A DNA stretch of 18,008 nucleotides, from positions 1 to 18,008 of the forward strand of contig QEXZ01000019.1 in the NCBI GenBank assembly GCA_003160755.1. The letters run 5' to 3'. Shown here one piece after another: positions 1 to 6,652 of the stretch. The notes below the pieces were generated by a model that had not been told where the DNA came from, did not search any database, and saw nothing but the letters and a program-made list of their open reading frames with translations. The translations under genes and the position numbers were made by a program. Source of the DNA: Methanomicrobiales archaeon. Lineage in GTDB: Archaea > Halobacteriota > Syntropharchaeia > Alkanophagales > Methanospirareceae. Each line of letters opens with the position of its first letter. Position 1 is the first letter of the stretch.

Positions 1-762
1 GACGCACATAGACCTTATTTCCTGCAGTTCCCATTCCTATCATTCATGATTTTTCTTTTGCCATTGCTGTTCATCCCTGCGGGAACGATTGTAGCGATAC
101 AAACGCCTTATGCGATACAGATAATACTCGCATTGGTGTGTCTATTCCCGTTGTTCATTTTAGGGCTTGGTTGGGCATCAAACAGCCGATTTGCTTATAT
201 AGGGACAGTAAGAGAAGCATTCATGTACTTTGCGTATGAGATACCGTTCATCATAGCGGCAATCGCGATGGTTATTTTATATGGGACGTCAGACCCGCTA
301 TTGATGGCAAGTAGGCAATCTATACCTGGGATAATACTCAATCCCGTTGCTGCACTGGTATTCTTTATCGGCGCTGCGATGGCGACCTCGAGAATGCCGT
401 TTGAGATTGCGGATTCGGACCAGGAGTTATGTGCGGGACCGCATGTAGAGTATTCGGGGATTGCTTTTGGGCTTATCTACGTATTGTGCTACGAGAAGGC
501 GTATATTTTGAGTGCGCTTATGACCGTATTATTCTTGGGAGGCGGGAGTGGCCCGGCGATTGCAGGTCTCGGCGATTTATCCGGTGCTTTTTGGTTCGTG
601 GTAAAGACGTATCTTGTGCTGACCACGTTGTTCATGCTTCGTGCGGTATACCCGCGATATAGACTTGACCAGGGCTTGAAATTAGGGTGGTCGCCAATGC
701 TCGTTATGGCCCTAATTGGTCTTGCAATATCATTAGTAGTAGTGGCGGTGAGGGTGATATAA
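1..762 (+). CDS. fqoH: F420H2 dehydrogenase subunit H (NuoH/FpoH/FqoH family), 5'-truncated by the window
   Basis: This is the membrane subunit that links the peripheral electron-transfer arm of a complex I-like F420H2 dehydrogenase to its proton-pumping arm. The frame is open from base 1, so the N-terminus lies outside the window and the first ATG seen, at 46, is internal. About 253 codons remain and encode repeated hydrophobic segments, roughly six to seven membrane helices. The family signature is visible around bases 412-459: acidic residues in ADSDQELCAG followed by HVEYSG, matching the Glu-rich cytoplasmic loop of NuoH. The stop at 760-762 lies two bases before the next ATG, and a GGTGAT ribosome-binding site for that gene sits inside the last codons, so the two genes are co-transcribed. 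The H-I-F order is that of the Archaeoglobus fqo operon; Methanosarcina has fpoF elsewhere. The name could be fpoH or fqoH, since the acceptor (methanophenazine or quinone) cannot be read from this subunit. Confidence 0.9.
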   Translation, partial: DAHRPYFLQFPFLSFMIFLLPLLFIPAGTIVAIQTPYAIQIILALVCLFPLFILGLGWASNSRFAYIGTVREAFMYFAYEIPFIIAAIAMVILYGTSDPLLMASRQSIPGIILNPVAALVFFIGAAMATSRMPFEIADSDQELCAGPHVEYSGIAFGLIYVLCYEKAYILSALMTVLFLGGGSGPAIAGLGDLSGAFWFVVKTYLVLTTLFMLRAVYPRYRLDQGLKLGWSPMLVMALIGLAISLVVVAVRVI

Positions 763-764
763 AA

Positions 765-1514
765 ATGAAAAGTATGAAGAAAGTTGTAGGACCAGAATAT
801 AATTTAGGCGAGAAGATAAAGACGAATGTGTATGCCGTGGGTGTAGCCATGCAGGAATCGGTATACCCACACACAATGACGGTATTTTATCCGAGAGAAA
901 GGAAGAAGATGCCGGATAATTACAGGGGATTTATACTGTTTGACCCTGATAAATGTATAAGCTGTTTCAATTGCTCGTTCGTATGTCCTGCGAATGCGAT
1001 TCGGATGAAGGAAGCACCAAATAAGCGATATTATCCCACAATAGATTATGGCCGGTGCATTTTCTGTCATTTCTGCATTGATTCTTGCTCCGGTGGTGCA
1101 TTAAAAGCGACGAAAATCCACGATGTCGCATATAAGGATATGGATGAGATGTACACACCTACGGAGGAGATGATAGAGCTGCCGGAAATAATCAGAGAGG
1201 ACAAGAAATACGTGGAATACGAGATAGAAGAGGACGATTTGCATTTGAAGAGGACAAAGGGAGAGGACTACCTTTTTGTCGACGTACCACCACCAAAAGA
1301 AATTCCAATGGTGTCCGAGTGCATAGACCCGGATAGCTGTATTGGCTGTCGGGTTTGCGCAGAGGTATGCGAGCATGGTGCGATTAGTGCCTCGGTGGAG
1401 GATGGTGGAACACTAAGAATGAAAATAGATGCGGATGAATGCACGGGTTGCGGATTGTGCGTTAAGGAGTGCTCAATGCAGATATTGAAGTTGAATAAGC
1501 TTGAGAGGAAATGA
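765..1514 (+). CDS. fqoI: F420H2 dehydrogenase subunit I (NuoI/FpoI/FqoI) with an extra C-terminal 2[4Fe-4S] domain
   Basis: This is the iron-sulfur subunit carrying electrons from the F420-oxidising subunit toward the quinone-like site. I chose ATG 765 because GGTGAT at 753-758 sits six bases upstream and it starts right after the fqoH stop; the longer frame from 687 would overlap fqoH by 76 bases. The 249-aa product has a NuoI-type core with two CxxCxxCxxxC motifs (C64, C67, C70, C74 and C98, C101, C104, C108). An acidic linker of about 80 residues follows, then a second ferredoxin-like domain (C192, C195, C198, C202 and C226, C229, C232, C236). Clusters 2 to 4 lack the usual proline after the last cysteine. 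Ordinary FpoI/NuoI proteins carry two clusters and are much shorter, so this one should hold four. The stop overlaps the start of fqoF (ATGA), indicating translational coupling. Confidence 0.9.
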   Translation: MKSMKKVVGPEYNLGEKIKTNVYAVGVAMQESVYPHTMTVFYPRERKKMPDNYRGFILFDPDKCISCFNCSFVCPANAIRMKEAPNKRYYPTIDYGRCIFCHFCIDSCSGGALKATKIHDVAYKDMDEMYTPTEEMIELPEIIREDKKYVEYEIEEDDLHLKRTKGEDYLFVDVPPPKEIPMVSECIDPDSCIGCRVCAEVCEHGAISASVEDGGTLRMKIDADECTGCGLCVKECSMQILKLNKLERK

Positions 1515-2560
1515 AAAAAATGGCAACAGCAATAGGGGCGGCAGGGCAATCGGAATGGAAAGTAGCGGTTCCGGAGAAACCGTTAAAGGACAAGACGTAT
1601 TTTGAGAATTTAAAGACTAAGGTCATAGATACGAACTTATGCAGTCGGTGTTTGACCTGCGCATCCGTATGCCCCGGCGGGATAACAGTGGTAGACAATA
1701 TCGTTGATTTCCCTGACTATGAAACCAAATGTCTCGACTGCGGTGCTTGTGTACGCGTATGCCCGAGGTTTGTTTACGAGCCAAGAAGCGGCTTGGGCGA
1801 TTATATAGACTTCATCGCCGGGCGGTCAAAGCGGTTCGCGGGACAGGATGGCGCGATGGTAACGGAACTTCTGGTTTCTGCAATTGAAATGGGTATGATA
1901 GACCGCGGTTTGTTCGCTGGCAGGGACGAGAAATGGGCAACTGAGATGTTCCACGTGCGAGAACCCGAACAGCTTGCGATTACCACGCTCGGAGGTACGA
2001 AATACACGTTCGCGGATGTGCTGCCCGCATTAAAGGAAGCGATAATGTTCACAAAGCGGGGTGTGGGCATTGTTGGAACGCCCTGCATCGTTTCCGGCGT
2101 CAGGAAACTGCAGCAAGAGTATCCTATTTTCCGTGAGCGCGTAAAACTCGTTGTGGGTCTATTCTGCACCGAGAATTTCCATTACGACGATATTTCGAAA
2201 TTCCTGCAAGAAAAAGGTGTTGATTTCTCGAAACTCGTTAAAACTGATATTATCAAAGGTAAATTTATCTCTACGATGACCGATGGAAAAGTAAAATTCA
2301 AGGTGACAGAAGCAGAGGATATTGTTGCAAGCGGCTGCAACGTTTGCACCGACTTCACCGCGGTGGAAAGCGATGCGAGTGTGGGCAGTGTAGGTAGCGA
2401 AAAGGGTTTTTCTACCGTAGTAGTACGTGAAGAGAATGCTAAGAAGGTTATAGAATATATCAAAGAAAAAGGATATGCGGATTTCGGTGAGGCGGATACC
2501 TCACAACTGGACTTCCTTATCGGGCATAAGAAGAAGCGTGAAGAGAATATCAAAAGATAG
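1511..2560 (+). CDS. fqoF: F420H2-oxidising subunit F (FpoF/FqoF, FrhB family)
   Basis: This subunit oxidises reduced F420 and passes electrons through FAD and iron-sulfur clusters to the membrane complex. The N-terminus holds two [4Fe-4S] motifs (C44, C47, C50, C54 and C74, C77, C80, C84). The FrhB/FpoF N-terminal domain follows (DYIDFIAGR onward, about residues 95-175), then the C-terminal domain with GTPCIVSGVRKLQ, VVGLFCTENF and a late CNVCTDF motif, all typical of the family. At 349 aa the length is normal. The start overlaps the fqoI stop, with GAGG just upstream at 1505-1508; ATG 1520 is an alternative start. It is the last gene of the run, so the F420 input module is encoded together with the membrane part, as in Archaeoglobus. 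FrhB-type hydrogenase or sulfite-reductase partners are excluded by the neighbouring nuoH and nuoI homologues. Confidence 0.92.
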   Translation: MKKMATAIGAAGQSEWKVAVPEKPLKDKTYFENLKTKVIDTNLCSRCLTCASVCPGGITVVDNIVDFPDYETKCLDCGACVRVCPRFVYEPRSGLGDYIDFIAGRSKRFAGQDGAMVTELLVSAIEMGMIDRGLFAGRDEKWATEMFHVREPEQLAITTLGGTKYTFADVLPALKEAIMFTKRGVGIVGTPCIVSGVRKLQQEYPIFRERVKLVVGLFCTENFHYDDISKFLQEKGVDFSKLVKTDIIKGKFISTMTDGKVKFKVTEAEDIVASGCNVCTDFTAVESDASVGSVGSEKGFSTVVVREENAKKVIEYIKEKGYADFGEADTSQLDFLIGHKKKREENIKR

Positions 2561-2578
2561 TATTTATCTGAGGTAAAA

Positions 2579-2709
2579 AACCACGAGATTCCACAAGATA
2601 GACACAAGACCATAAATCAGAGAATAGAAAACAGAATTCTGACCTCTGTTCTCTGCCTTTCTTCTATCTTCACAATTTCTCGTGGAAATCTGTGTAATCT
2701 TGTGGTTAT
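2579..2709. repeat. Dispersed inverted-repeat element, copy 1
   Basis: The gap between the convergent fqoF and the HTH-like gene is filled by an imperfect inverted repeat. The left arm (2579-2606) reads AACCACGAGATTCCAC and continues; the right arm (2676-2709) is its near complement and ends CTTGTGGTTAT. The central part, around 2610-2670, shows no coding potential. The same arms recur near 3265, 3402, 9823, 9925 and 14665. Lying between two 3' ends, the transcribed repeat could fold into a large hairpin and act as a two-way terminator. That role is inference; the repeat itself is directly visible. Confidence 0.75.
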
Positions 2710-2719
2710 AGGAGCAAAA

Positions 2720-3160
2720 CTACGGCAGATGCAGCTTCTTCTTAATTTCTCCCAGTTGCTTTTTGTTCAATTGCAGCATATCCACTATCTGCGACTCAGG
2801 ATAGTTTTCTACAAATAGCCAGATAAATTCCTCTTCTATGGATGATAACTTCTCTTCTTTGATAAGTCCGGTGAGTTTTTCTACTTTCCGCTTTATATCT
2901 TTTAGGACCGTCTCTATGCCTGTCGGTTTGATCACTACCGAGGGCTTATGCTTGGTGCCTGATTTTGGATAGCCAAAGGTGTTTAACGTACGCCCAATGG
3001 AATTAAATTTCAGCAACGGCAAATCCTCTTTGGCTCGGCGTGCGTTTTCTTCTTCAAATATCTCTTCCGCAGACATGCCTTCTTCCGTATTTAACTGCTC
3101 TAAGTAACGATTCATCCAATGACTTGGTTTCAACTTTGCCACTTCTTCTGCTTGTCCCAC
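2720..3160 (-). CDS. Small hypothetical protein with a C-terminal HTH-like segment
   Basis: I do not recognise this 146-aa family with confidence. The start is a GTG at 3160, chosen because AGGAGA lies eight bases upstream and a promoter lies behind it. The product is charged and soluble, with no signal peptide or membrane segment. Its N-terminal half is rich in Glu and Lys. Residues of about 85-105 look like a short coiled coil or helix. The last ~40 residues (EEEFIWLFVENYPESQIV through KKQLGEIKKKL) resemble a helix-turn-helix of the sigma-region-4/MarR-like sort, in which a hydrophobic helix is followed by a loop and a basic recognition helix. It is convergent with fqoF and divergent from the geranylgeranyl reductase. 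A DNA-binding regulator or a small DNA-associated accessory protein is possible; the HTH reading is inference from the pattern only. Confidence 0.6.
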   Translation of the reverse strand: MGQAEEVAKLKPSHWMNRYLEQLNTEEGMSAEEIFEEENARRAKEDLPLLKFNSIGRTLNTFGYPKSGTKHKPSVVIKPTGIETVLKDIKRKVEKLTGLIKEEKLSSIEEEFIWLFVENYPESQIVDMLQLNKKQLGEIKKKLHLP

Positions 3161-3207
3161 TTTTCGATTCTCCTACTTTCTAATAGTATGCAAGGGGTTA
3201 TATAAAG
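3161..3207 (-). promoter_or_regulatory. Archaeal promoter (BRE/TATA) and ribosome-binding site for the HTH-like gene
   Basis: On the - strand, the A-rich BRE-like GAAAA is followed by CTTTATATA (3207 to 3199), a close match to the archaeal TATA consensus. A start site about 25 bases downstream would fall near 3178 and give a short leader containing AGGAGA (3174 to 3169), eight bases before the GTG at 3160. The three elements are correctly spaced relative to each other. Confidence 0.6.
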
Positions 3208-3249
3208 TTTTCTAAATATTGATGTGAACGCACGGGTGCGTAAAAGATA

Positions 3250-3460
3250 GTCATTCCGAAAATTATTAACCACCAGATTACACATCGTGGGCTCTGCCCA
3301 CGTCCCGCAAACCCTGAAAGGGTTTATTTCACGAGAGAAGAATAATGGATTTTAGTTTTCAGTGTACCATTGACGATTTTACCCCCTGTTAACCCATATT
3401 TCTTGTGTTAATCGTGTGGAATCTCGTGGTTCAATATTTGCAATTTATTATGGGAATGAC
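3250..3460. repeat. MITE-like element with GTCATTCC terminal inverted repeats
   Basis: The 211-bp element begins GTCATTCC (3250-3257) and ends with its exact complement GGAATGAC (3453-3460). Inside each end lie longer imperfect inverted arms of the ACCAC(C/G)AGATT family (3270-3283 left, 3402-3433 right). The core carries two small perfect hairpins in a row, 3286-3302 and 3309-3325. No transposase or ORF is present. Partial relatives with the same GTCATTCC end occur at 9795 and 14646. It looks like a non-autonomous mobile repeat; mobility is inferred from termini and copy number, and no target duplication could be assigned with certainty. The element fills most of the gap between the divergent genes at 3160 and 3487. 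Confidence 0.7.
3286..3325. other. Two tandem perfect hairpins inside the repeat element
   Basis: Hairpin one pairs CGTGGGC (3286-3292) with GCCCACG (3296-3302) around a TCT loop. Hairpin two pairs AAACCCT (3309-3315) with AGGGTTT (3319-3325) around a GAA loop. Both have seven-base stems and three-base loops and lie six bases apart. No T-run follows, so a classical terminator is unlikely. Confidence 0.7.
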
Positions 3461-3486
3461 GTTATAACTATCAAAGTATAGATACA

Positions 3487-4677
3487 ATGAACGAGGAGAA
3501 ATACGATGTTGTAGTGGTAGGGGCAGGCCCTGCGGGGAGTATAACCGCGAAGACCGCTGCGGAACGAGGACTGGACGTTCTTTTAATAGAAAGAAATCCG
3601 GAGATAGGGGTGCCAGTGAAATGCGGTGAGTGCGTAAGCAAAGAAATAGGGCGGTTTGTCGATATTGATCGCAGATGGGTATGCGCAGGGATACGAGGAA
3701 CTATCACATACGGTCCTGACGGCACGAAGGTGATTTTATCGGTTGAAGGAGCAGAGGAGGTGGGGTATGTACTTGAAAGGAGGATATTTGATAAGGGGCT
3801 GGCACAGGAAGCCGCACGCGCAGGCGCGGAAGTGCGAGTAAAAACTCAGGCTTATGGTGTTGTTAATGACGGTGGTTATGCAAAGGGCGTGTATGCAAGA
3901 ACTACGGAAGCGGAGGCGGACATTCGTATTTCCGCGGATGTAGTTGTGGGTGCGGATGGCGTGGAATCGCGAGTGGGTAAATGGGGTGGTATTGACACAA
4001 CATTGCGTTTGGCTGACGTGGCAACGTGTGCACAGTTCCTCATGTGTGACGTTGAAGTGAACAATGAGTACTGTGAGATTTTCTTTGGTGATGACCTGGC
4101 ACCTAAGGGGTATGCCTGGATATTTCCAAAAGGGGACCATTGCGCAAATGTGGGTCTTGGAATAGGCGCTGACGTTTCTAGTGGGAACCATTGTGCACGC
4201 GATTATCTGAACGCTTTTGTGGGGGGCAAATTCCCGAATGGAAAGATAATAGCTGAGATGTACGGTGCGGTGCCGCTGAGCGGCCCGGTATATGAAACGG
4301 TAGCAAATGGATTGATTTTAGTTGGTGATGCGGCAAGGCACGTTAATCCGATCACAGGCGGAGGGATTTTAGAAGCAATGCAAGGCGGAGAAATAGCGGG
4401 GGACGTAATCGCAAAAGCAGTGCAAGAAAACGACTTCTCAAAGAGAAGATTGCGCGAATACGAGAAGAGATGGCGAAAAGAGTTTGGTAAAGTTTTGAAA
4501 GCGGGATTGAATACAAAGAATATCGTGTTGGGGCTGAGCAGCCAGGACCTCAACAGGTTTTTTCATGCGTTAGAGGGGGAGATGATAACAAAAGAGTTCA
4601 GCAATCGAGCATTGTTGAAAGAGATAATAAAGAGGAATCCGAGGATACTGTTCAAGTTGGTGAGGATGATATTCTAA
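3487..4677 (+). CDS. Geranylgeranyl reductase family FAD-dependent oxidoreductase (archaeal lipid saturation)
   Basis: This enzyme likely hydrogenates the isoprenoid double bonds of archaeal membrane lipids, such as digeranylgeranylglycerophospholipids, or of polyprenyl chains. At 396 aa it has the full family length. The FAD-binding GxGxxG is at residues 12-17 (GAGPAG), followed by the acidic end of the second strand, LLIER. The family-typical PVKCGEC lies at 43-49, the GADG motif at 155-158, and the second FAD motif GDAARHVNPITGGG starts at 280. There is no signal peptide or membrane helix, consistent with a peripheral enzyme. A TTATAACT box at 3464 is a weak TATA candidate 23 bases before the ATG, which would make the mRNA nearly leaderless. 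Several paralogues usually occur per archaeal genome, so the exact substrate is not certain. Confidence 0.9.
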   Translation: MNEEKYDVVVVGAGPAGSITAKTAAERGLDVLLIERNPEIGVPVKCGECVSKEIGRFVDIDRRWVCAGIRGTITYGPDGTKVILSVEGAEEVGYVLERRIFDKGLAQEAARAGAEVRVKTQAYGVVNDGGYAKGVYARTTEAEADIRISADVVVGADGVESRVGKWGGIDTTLRLADVATCAQFLMCDVEVNNEYCEIFFGDDLAPKGYAWIFPKGDHCANVGLGIGADVSSGNHCARDYLNAFVGGKFPNGKIIAEMYGAVPLSGPVYETVANGLILVGDAARHVNPITGGGILEAMQGGEIAGDVIAKAVQENDFSKRRLREYEKRWRKEFGKVLKAGLNTKNIVLGLSSQDLNRFFHALEGEMITKEFSNRALLKEIIKRNPRILFKLVRMIF

Positions 4678-4856
4678 GTAAGAAAATAGATGGTAGACAC
4701 AGATTAACGCAGATTAACACAGATGACGGGATTATTTCTATTTTCGAGTGAGAGGAATGTGATTGACTGTAGAAGGGCGTTATACTTTAGGTACAACAAA
4801 AAACAGAAAACTTTTTTTACTTTGATATTATTCTCATTTTGTGAGGTAAAGAAAAA
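4678..4856 (+). promoter_or_regulatory. Intergenic region with a short repeat and the ftr ribosome-binding site
   Basis: The region has a direct-repeat stretch at 4695-4726 in which CAGATTAAC recurs (CAGATTAACGCAGATTAAC core). It is the complement of the repeat at 17117-17145 and is related to 9768-9787. Downstream, GAGGT at 4843-4847 is a clear Shine-Dalgarno sequence nine bases before ATG 4857. GTTATACTTTA near 4780 is a weak TATA candidate. Confidence 0.55.
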
Positions 4857-5768
4857 ATGGGATTAGAACTGGAAGGCGTGGAAATAGAAGATACATTTGC
4901 CGAGGCGTTTCCGATAAAGGTTGCGCGAGTATTGATAACGGCGGTGAACGAGAAATGGGTGCTGGAAGCAGCGAAAGAAGCGACGGGATTTGGAACATCT
5001 GTGATAATGTGCCCCGCAGAGGCAGGGATAGATAAAATAGCATCTCCAGAGGAGACACCGGATGGAAGACCTGGTGCATATATAATTATGTGCACGTTCG
5101 GCTATAAGGCATTGGACGAGCAGCTGCTTGCGAGGATAGGGCAATGCGTTCTCACCTGTCCGACAACGGCGGTATTCAATGGTTTAAAGCCAGAGGAAAG
5201 CGAGAAGGAATTTAATACGGGCTTCAAGTTGAAGTTTTTTGGCGATGGGTTCGAATCAGAGGAGGAACTTTACGGTAGAGAGGTATCAAGGACTCCGATA
5301 ATGGGTGGTGAGTTCGTGATGGAGAAGAACATGGGCGCAAAGGCGGGCGTTGCTGGCGGGAATTTGTTTATCCTTGCAAAGGACCAGATGTCTGCATTAA
5401 CCGCGGCTGAGGATGCTGTGTCCGCAATAGGGCAGGTAGAAGGCACGATAACTCCTTTTACAGGTGGCGTTGTTGCGTCTGGTTCGAAAATAGGCTCGCA
5501 GAAATACAAGTTCATGCACGCAACGATAAACGAGAAGTTCTGCCCCACACTGAAAGACAAAATAGAAGCGTCTGAACTGCCAGCAGAGGTAAATGGCGTT
5601 TTTGAAGTGGTGATAAACGGGCTCAGTGAGGACGCAGTTAAAGAAGCGATGCGCGCAGGGATAAAAGCGGCGGTGAAAGTGCCCGGCGTGGTAAAAATAA
5701 CAGCAGGGAACTTCGGCGGTAAACTGGGGAAATACCAGTTCAGGCTTAAGGATGTCCTGGGGTTGTAG
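4857..5768 (+). CDS. ftr: Formylmethanofuran--tetrahydromethanopterin formyltransferase
   Basis: Ftr moves the formyl group between methanofuran and tetrahydromethanopterin in the cytoplasmic C1 pathway. It works reductively in methanogenesis and in reverse during methane or acyl oxidation. The 303-aa protein is full length for the family (about 297 aa). It follows the known Ftr sequence nearly throughout: GVEIEDTFAEAFP at 7-19, GFGTSVIMCPAEAG at 44-57, SPEETPDGRPG at 63-73, RIGQCVLT near 93-100, GFKLKFFGDG, TITPF and the C-terminal GGKLGKYQF. The start is set by GAGGT nine bases upstream. It stands alone between a lipid reductase and RNase III, as often seen in archaea where C1 genes are scattered. 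Methylotrophic bacteria also have Ftr, but the F420H2 dehydrogenase and lipid genes here favour an archaeon. Confidence 0.96.
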   Translation: MGLELEGVEIEDTFAEAFPIKVARVLITAVNEKWVLEAAKEATGFGTSVIMCPAEAGIDKIASPEETPDGRPGAYIIMCTFGYKALDEQLLARIGQCVLTCPTTAVFNGLKPEESEKEFNTGFKLKFFGDGFESEEELYGREVSRTPIMGGEFVMEKNMGAKAGVAGGNLFILAKDQMSALTAAEDAVSAIGQVEGTITPFTGGVVASGSKIGSQKYKFMHATINEKFCPTLKDKIEASELPAEVNGVFEVVINGLSEDAVKEAMRAGIKAAVKVPGVVKITAGNFGGKLGKYQFRLKDVLGL

Positions 5769-5804
5769 TAAGCATAAAATTCGAGAGGAATAAAGGATTT
5801 AGTT

Positions 5805-5840
5805 AGAGGAAGCCGCAGTTTTCCTCTTTCTTACTTTTTT
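5805..5840 (+). terminator. Stem-loop with T-rich tail after ftr
   Basis: AGAGGAA (5805-5811) pairs perfectly with TTCCTCT (5821-5827) across a nine-base loop. A T-rich tract ending in six Ts follows (5828-5840). Archaeal termination relies mainly on the T-run, so the tail is the more telling part. It lies 37 bases past the ftr stop and before the RNase III gene. Confidence 0.6.
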
Positions 5841-5889
5841 GGGGGGAAGCGATTTACATACTCTGATACTGATTAAAATAGTTGATAAC

Positions 5890-6630
5890 ATGGAATTAGA
5901 AAAGTTGATAGGGCATCAGTTTAAGAACATCGCACTTTTGGAAGAAGCGATAACCACGAGTTCATATTCTATCGAACATCCCGATTCCTCCAATTACCAA
6001 AGCCTTGAATTCCTTGGAGACCGTGTAATCAGCCTGATATTAGCAGAGGAACTTCTCGATGTGTCAGAATCGCTCGATGAAGGAAAAATGACCTTTCTGA
6101 AGTCTGAGCTTGAAAATAATAAGCGATTGGCTGACTACGGGGAAGAAATTGGTCTCAGGATTTACATCAAAGCCAGTGAGAAGAAAGAAAGTATAAGCAA
6201 AAAAGTTATCGCAGATGTTTTTGAGGCTATTTGCGGTGCAATATATCTGGATAGCGAGGAAACCATCAGGATTAAGGAAGTGAAAAAGTTCCTCCATAAA
6301 TTAGGAATCTCTGAGTGGATAAAAGCGGAAATGTTGAGAACCAAAGACTTTCTTCCTATTAGAAACCAATTCGAGAATAAGTTCAGGGAAATACATCGCT
6401 GTAACCCTGGAATAGATTTTGTGTATACTTCGAGCGGAGAGGGACACCAGACAAGGTGGAAGATAGAAAAATGCTCGATTAAAGACATTCACAGTCAAAC
6501 AGGCGAATATGTCGAGTTAAAAGGGATTAAAAACGGTGGTAAATGGTTCAGTAGTAAAAAGGACGCTGAAACAGACGCATTTGAACAGGCATATAAATAC
6601 ATGGAACAGAAGGGGTGGGACATTCGTTAA
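5890..6630 (+). CDS. rnc: Ribonuclease III with C-terminal double-stranded RNA-binding domain
   Basis: This is a double-strand-specific endoribonuclease. ATG 5890 is preferred because the domain begins right after it (MELEKLIGHQFKN); the longer frame opens with TTG at 5839 inside the terminator tail. The 246-aa product has the RNase III signature LEFLGDRVISL (39-49) and ADVFEAICGAIYLD (108-121). The metal-binding acids are present at E40, D44, D109 and E112, with E64 in the EG motif. The position equivalent to the first glutamate of the bacterial signature (Aquifex E37) is Q37. A dsRBD-like segment spans about 155-241 and ends in the expected helix with KKDAETDAFEQA. RNase III is widespread in bacteria and eukaryotes but sporadic in archaea, so transfer from bacteria is likely. 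No clear Shine-Dalgarno is seen; TTTACATA at 5853 is a weak TATA candidate. It is convergent with the gene ending at 6653. Confidence 0.9.
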   Translation: MELEKLIGHQFKNIALLEEAITTSSYSIEHPDSSNYQSLEFLGDRVISLILAEELLDVSESLDEGKMTFLKSELENNKRLADYGEEIGLRIYIKASEKKESISKKVIADVFEAICGAIYLDSEETIRIKEVKKFLHKLGISEWIKAEMLRTKDFLPIRNQFENKFREIHRCNPGIDFVYTSSGEGHQTRWKIEKCSIKDIHSQTGEYVELKGIKNGGKWFSSKKDAETDAFEQAYKYMEQKGWDIR

Positions 6631-6652
6631 AAGATTGTTTGCATTATTCTTC

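Noticed and set aside
687..764. Longer N-terminus for fqoI
   Set aside because: It would overlap fqoH by 76 bases; ATG 765 has a well-placed GGTGAT and begins the family-like sequence.
5839..5889. TTG start for RNase III
   Set aside because: It lies in the terminator T-run and poly-G; the domain begins at ATG 5890.
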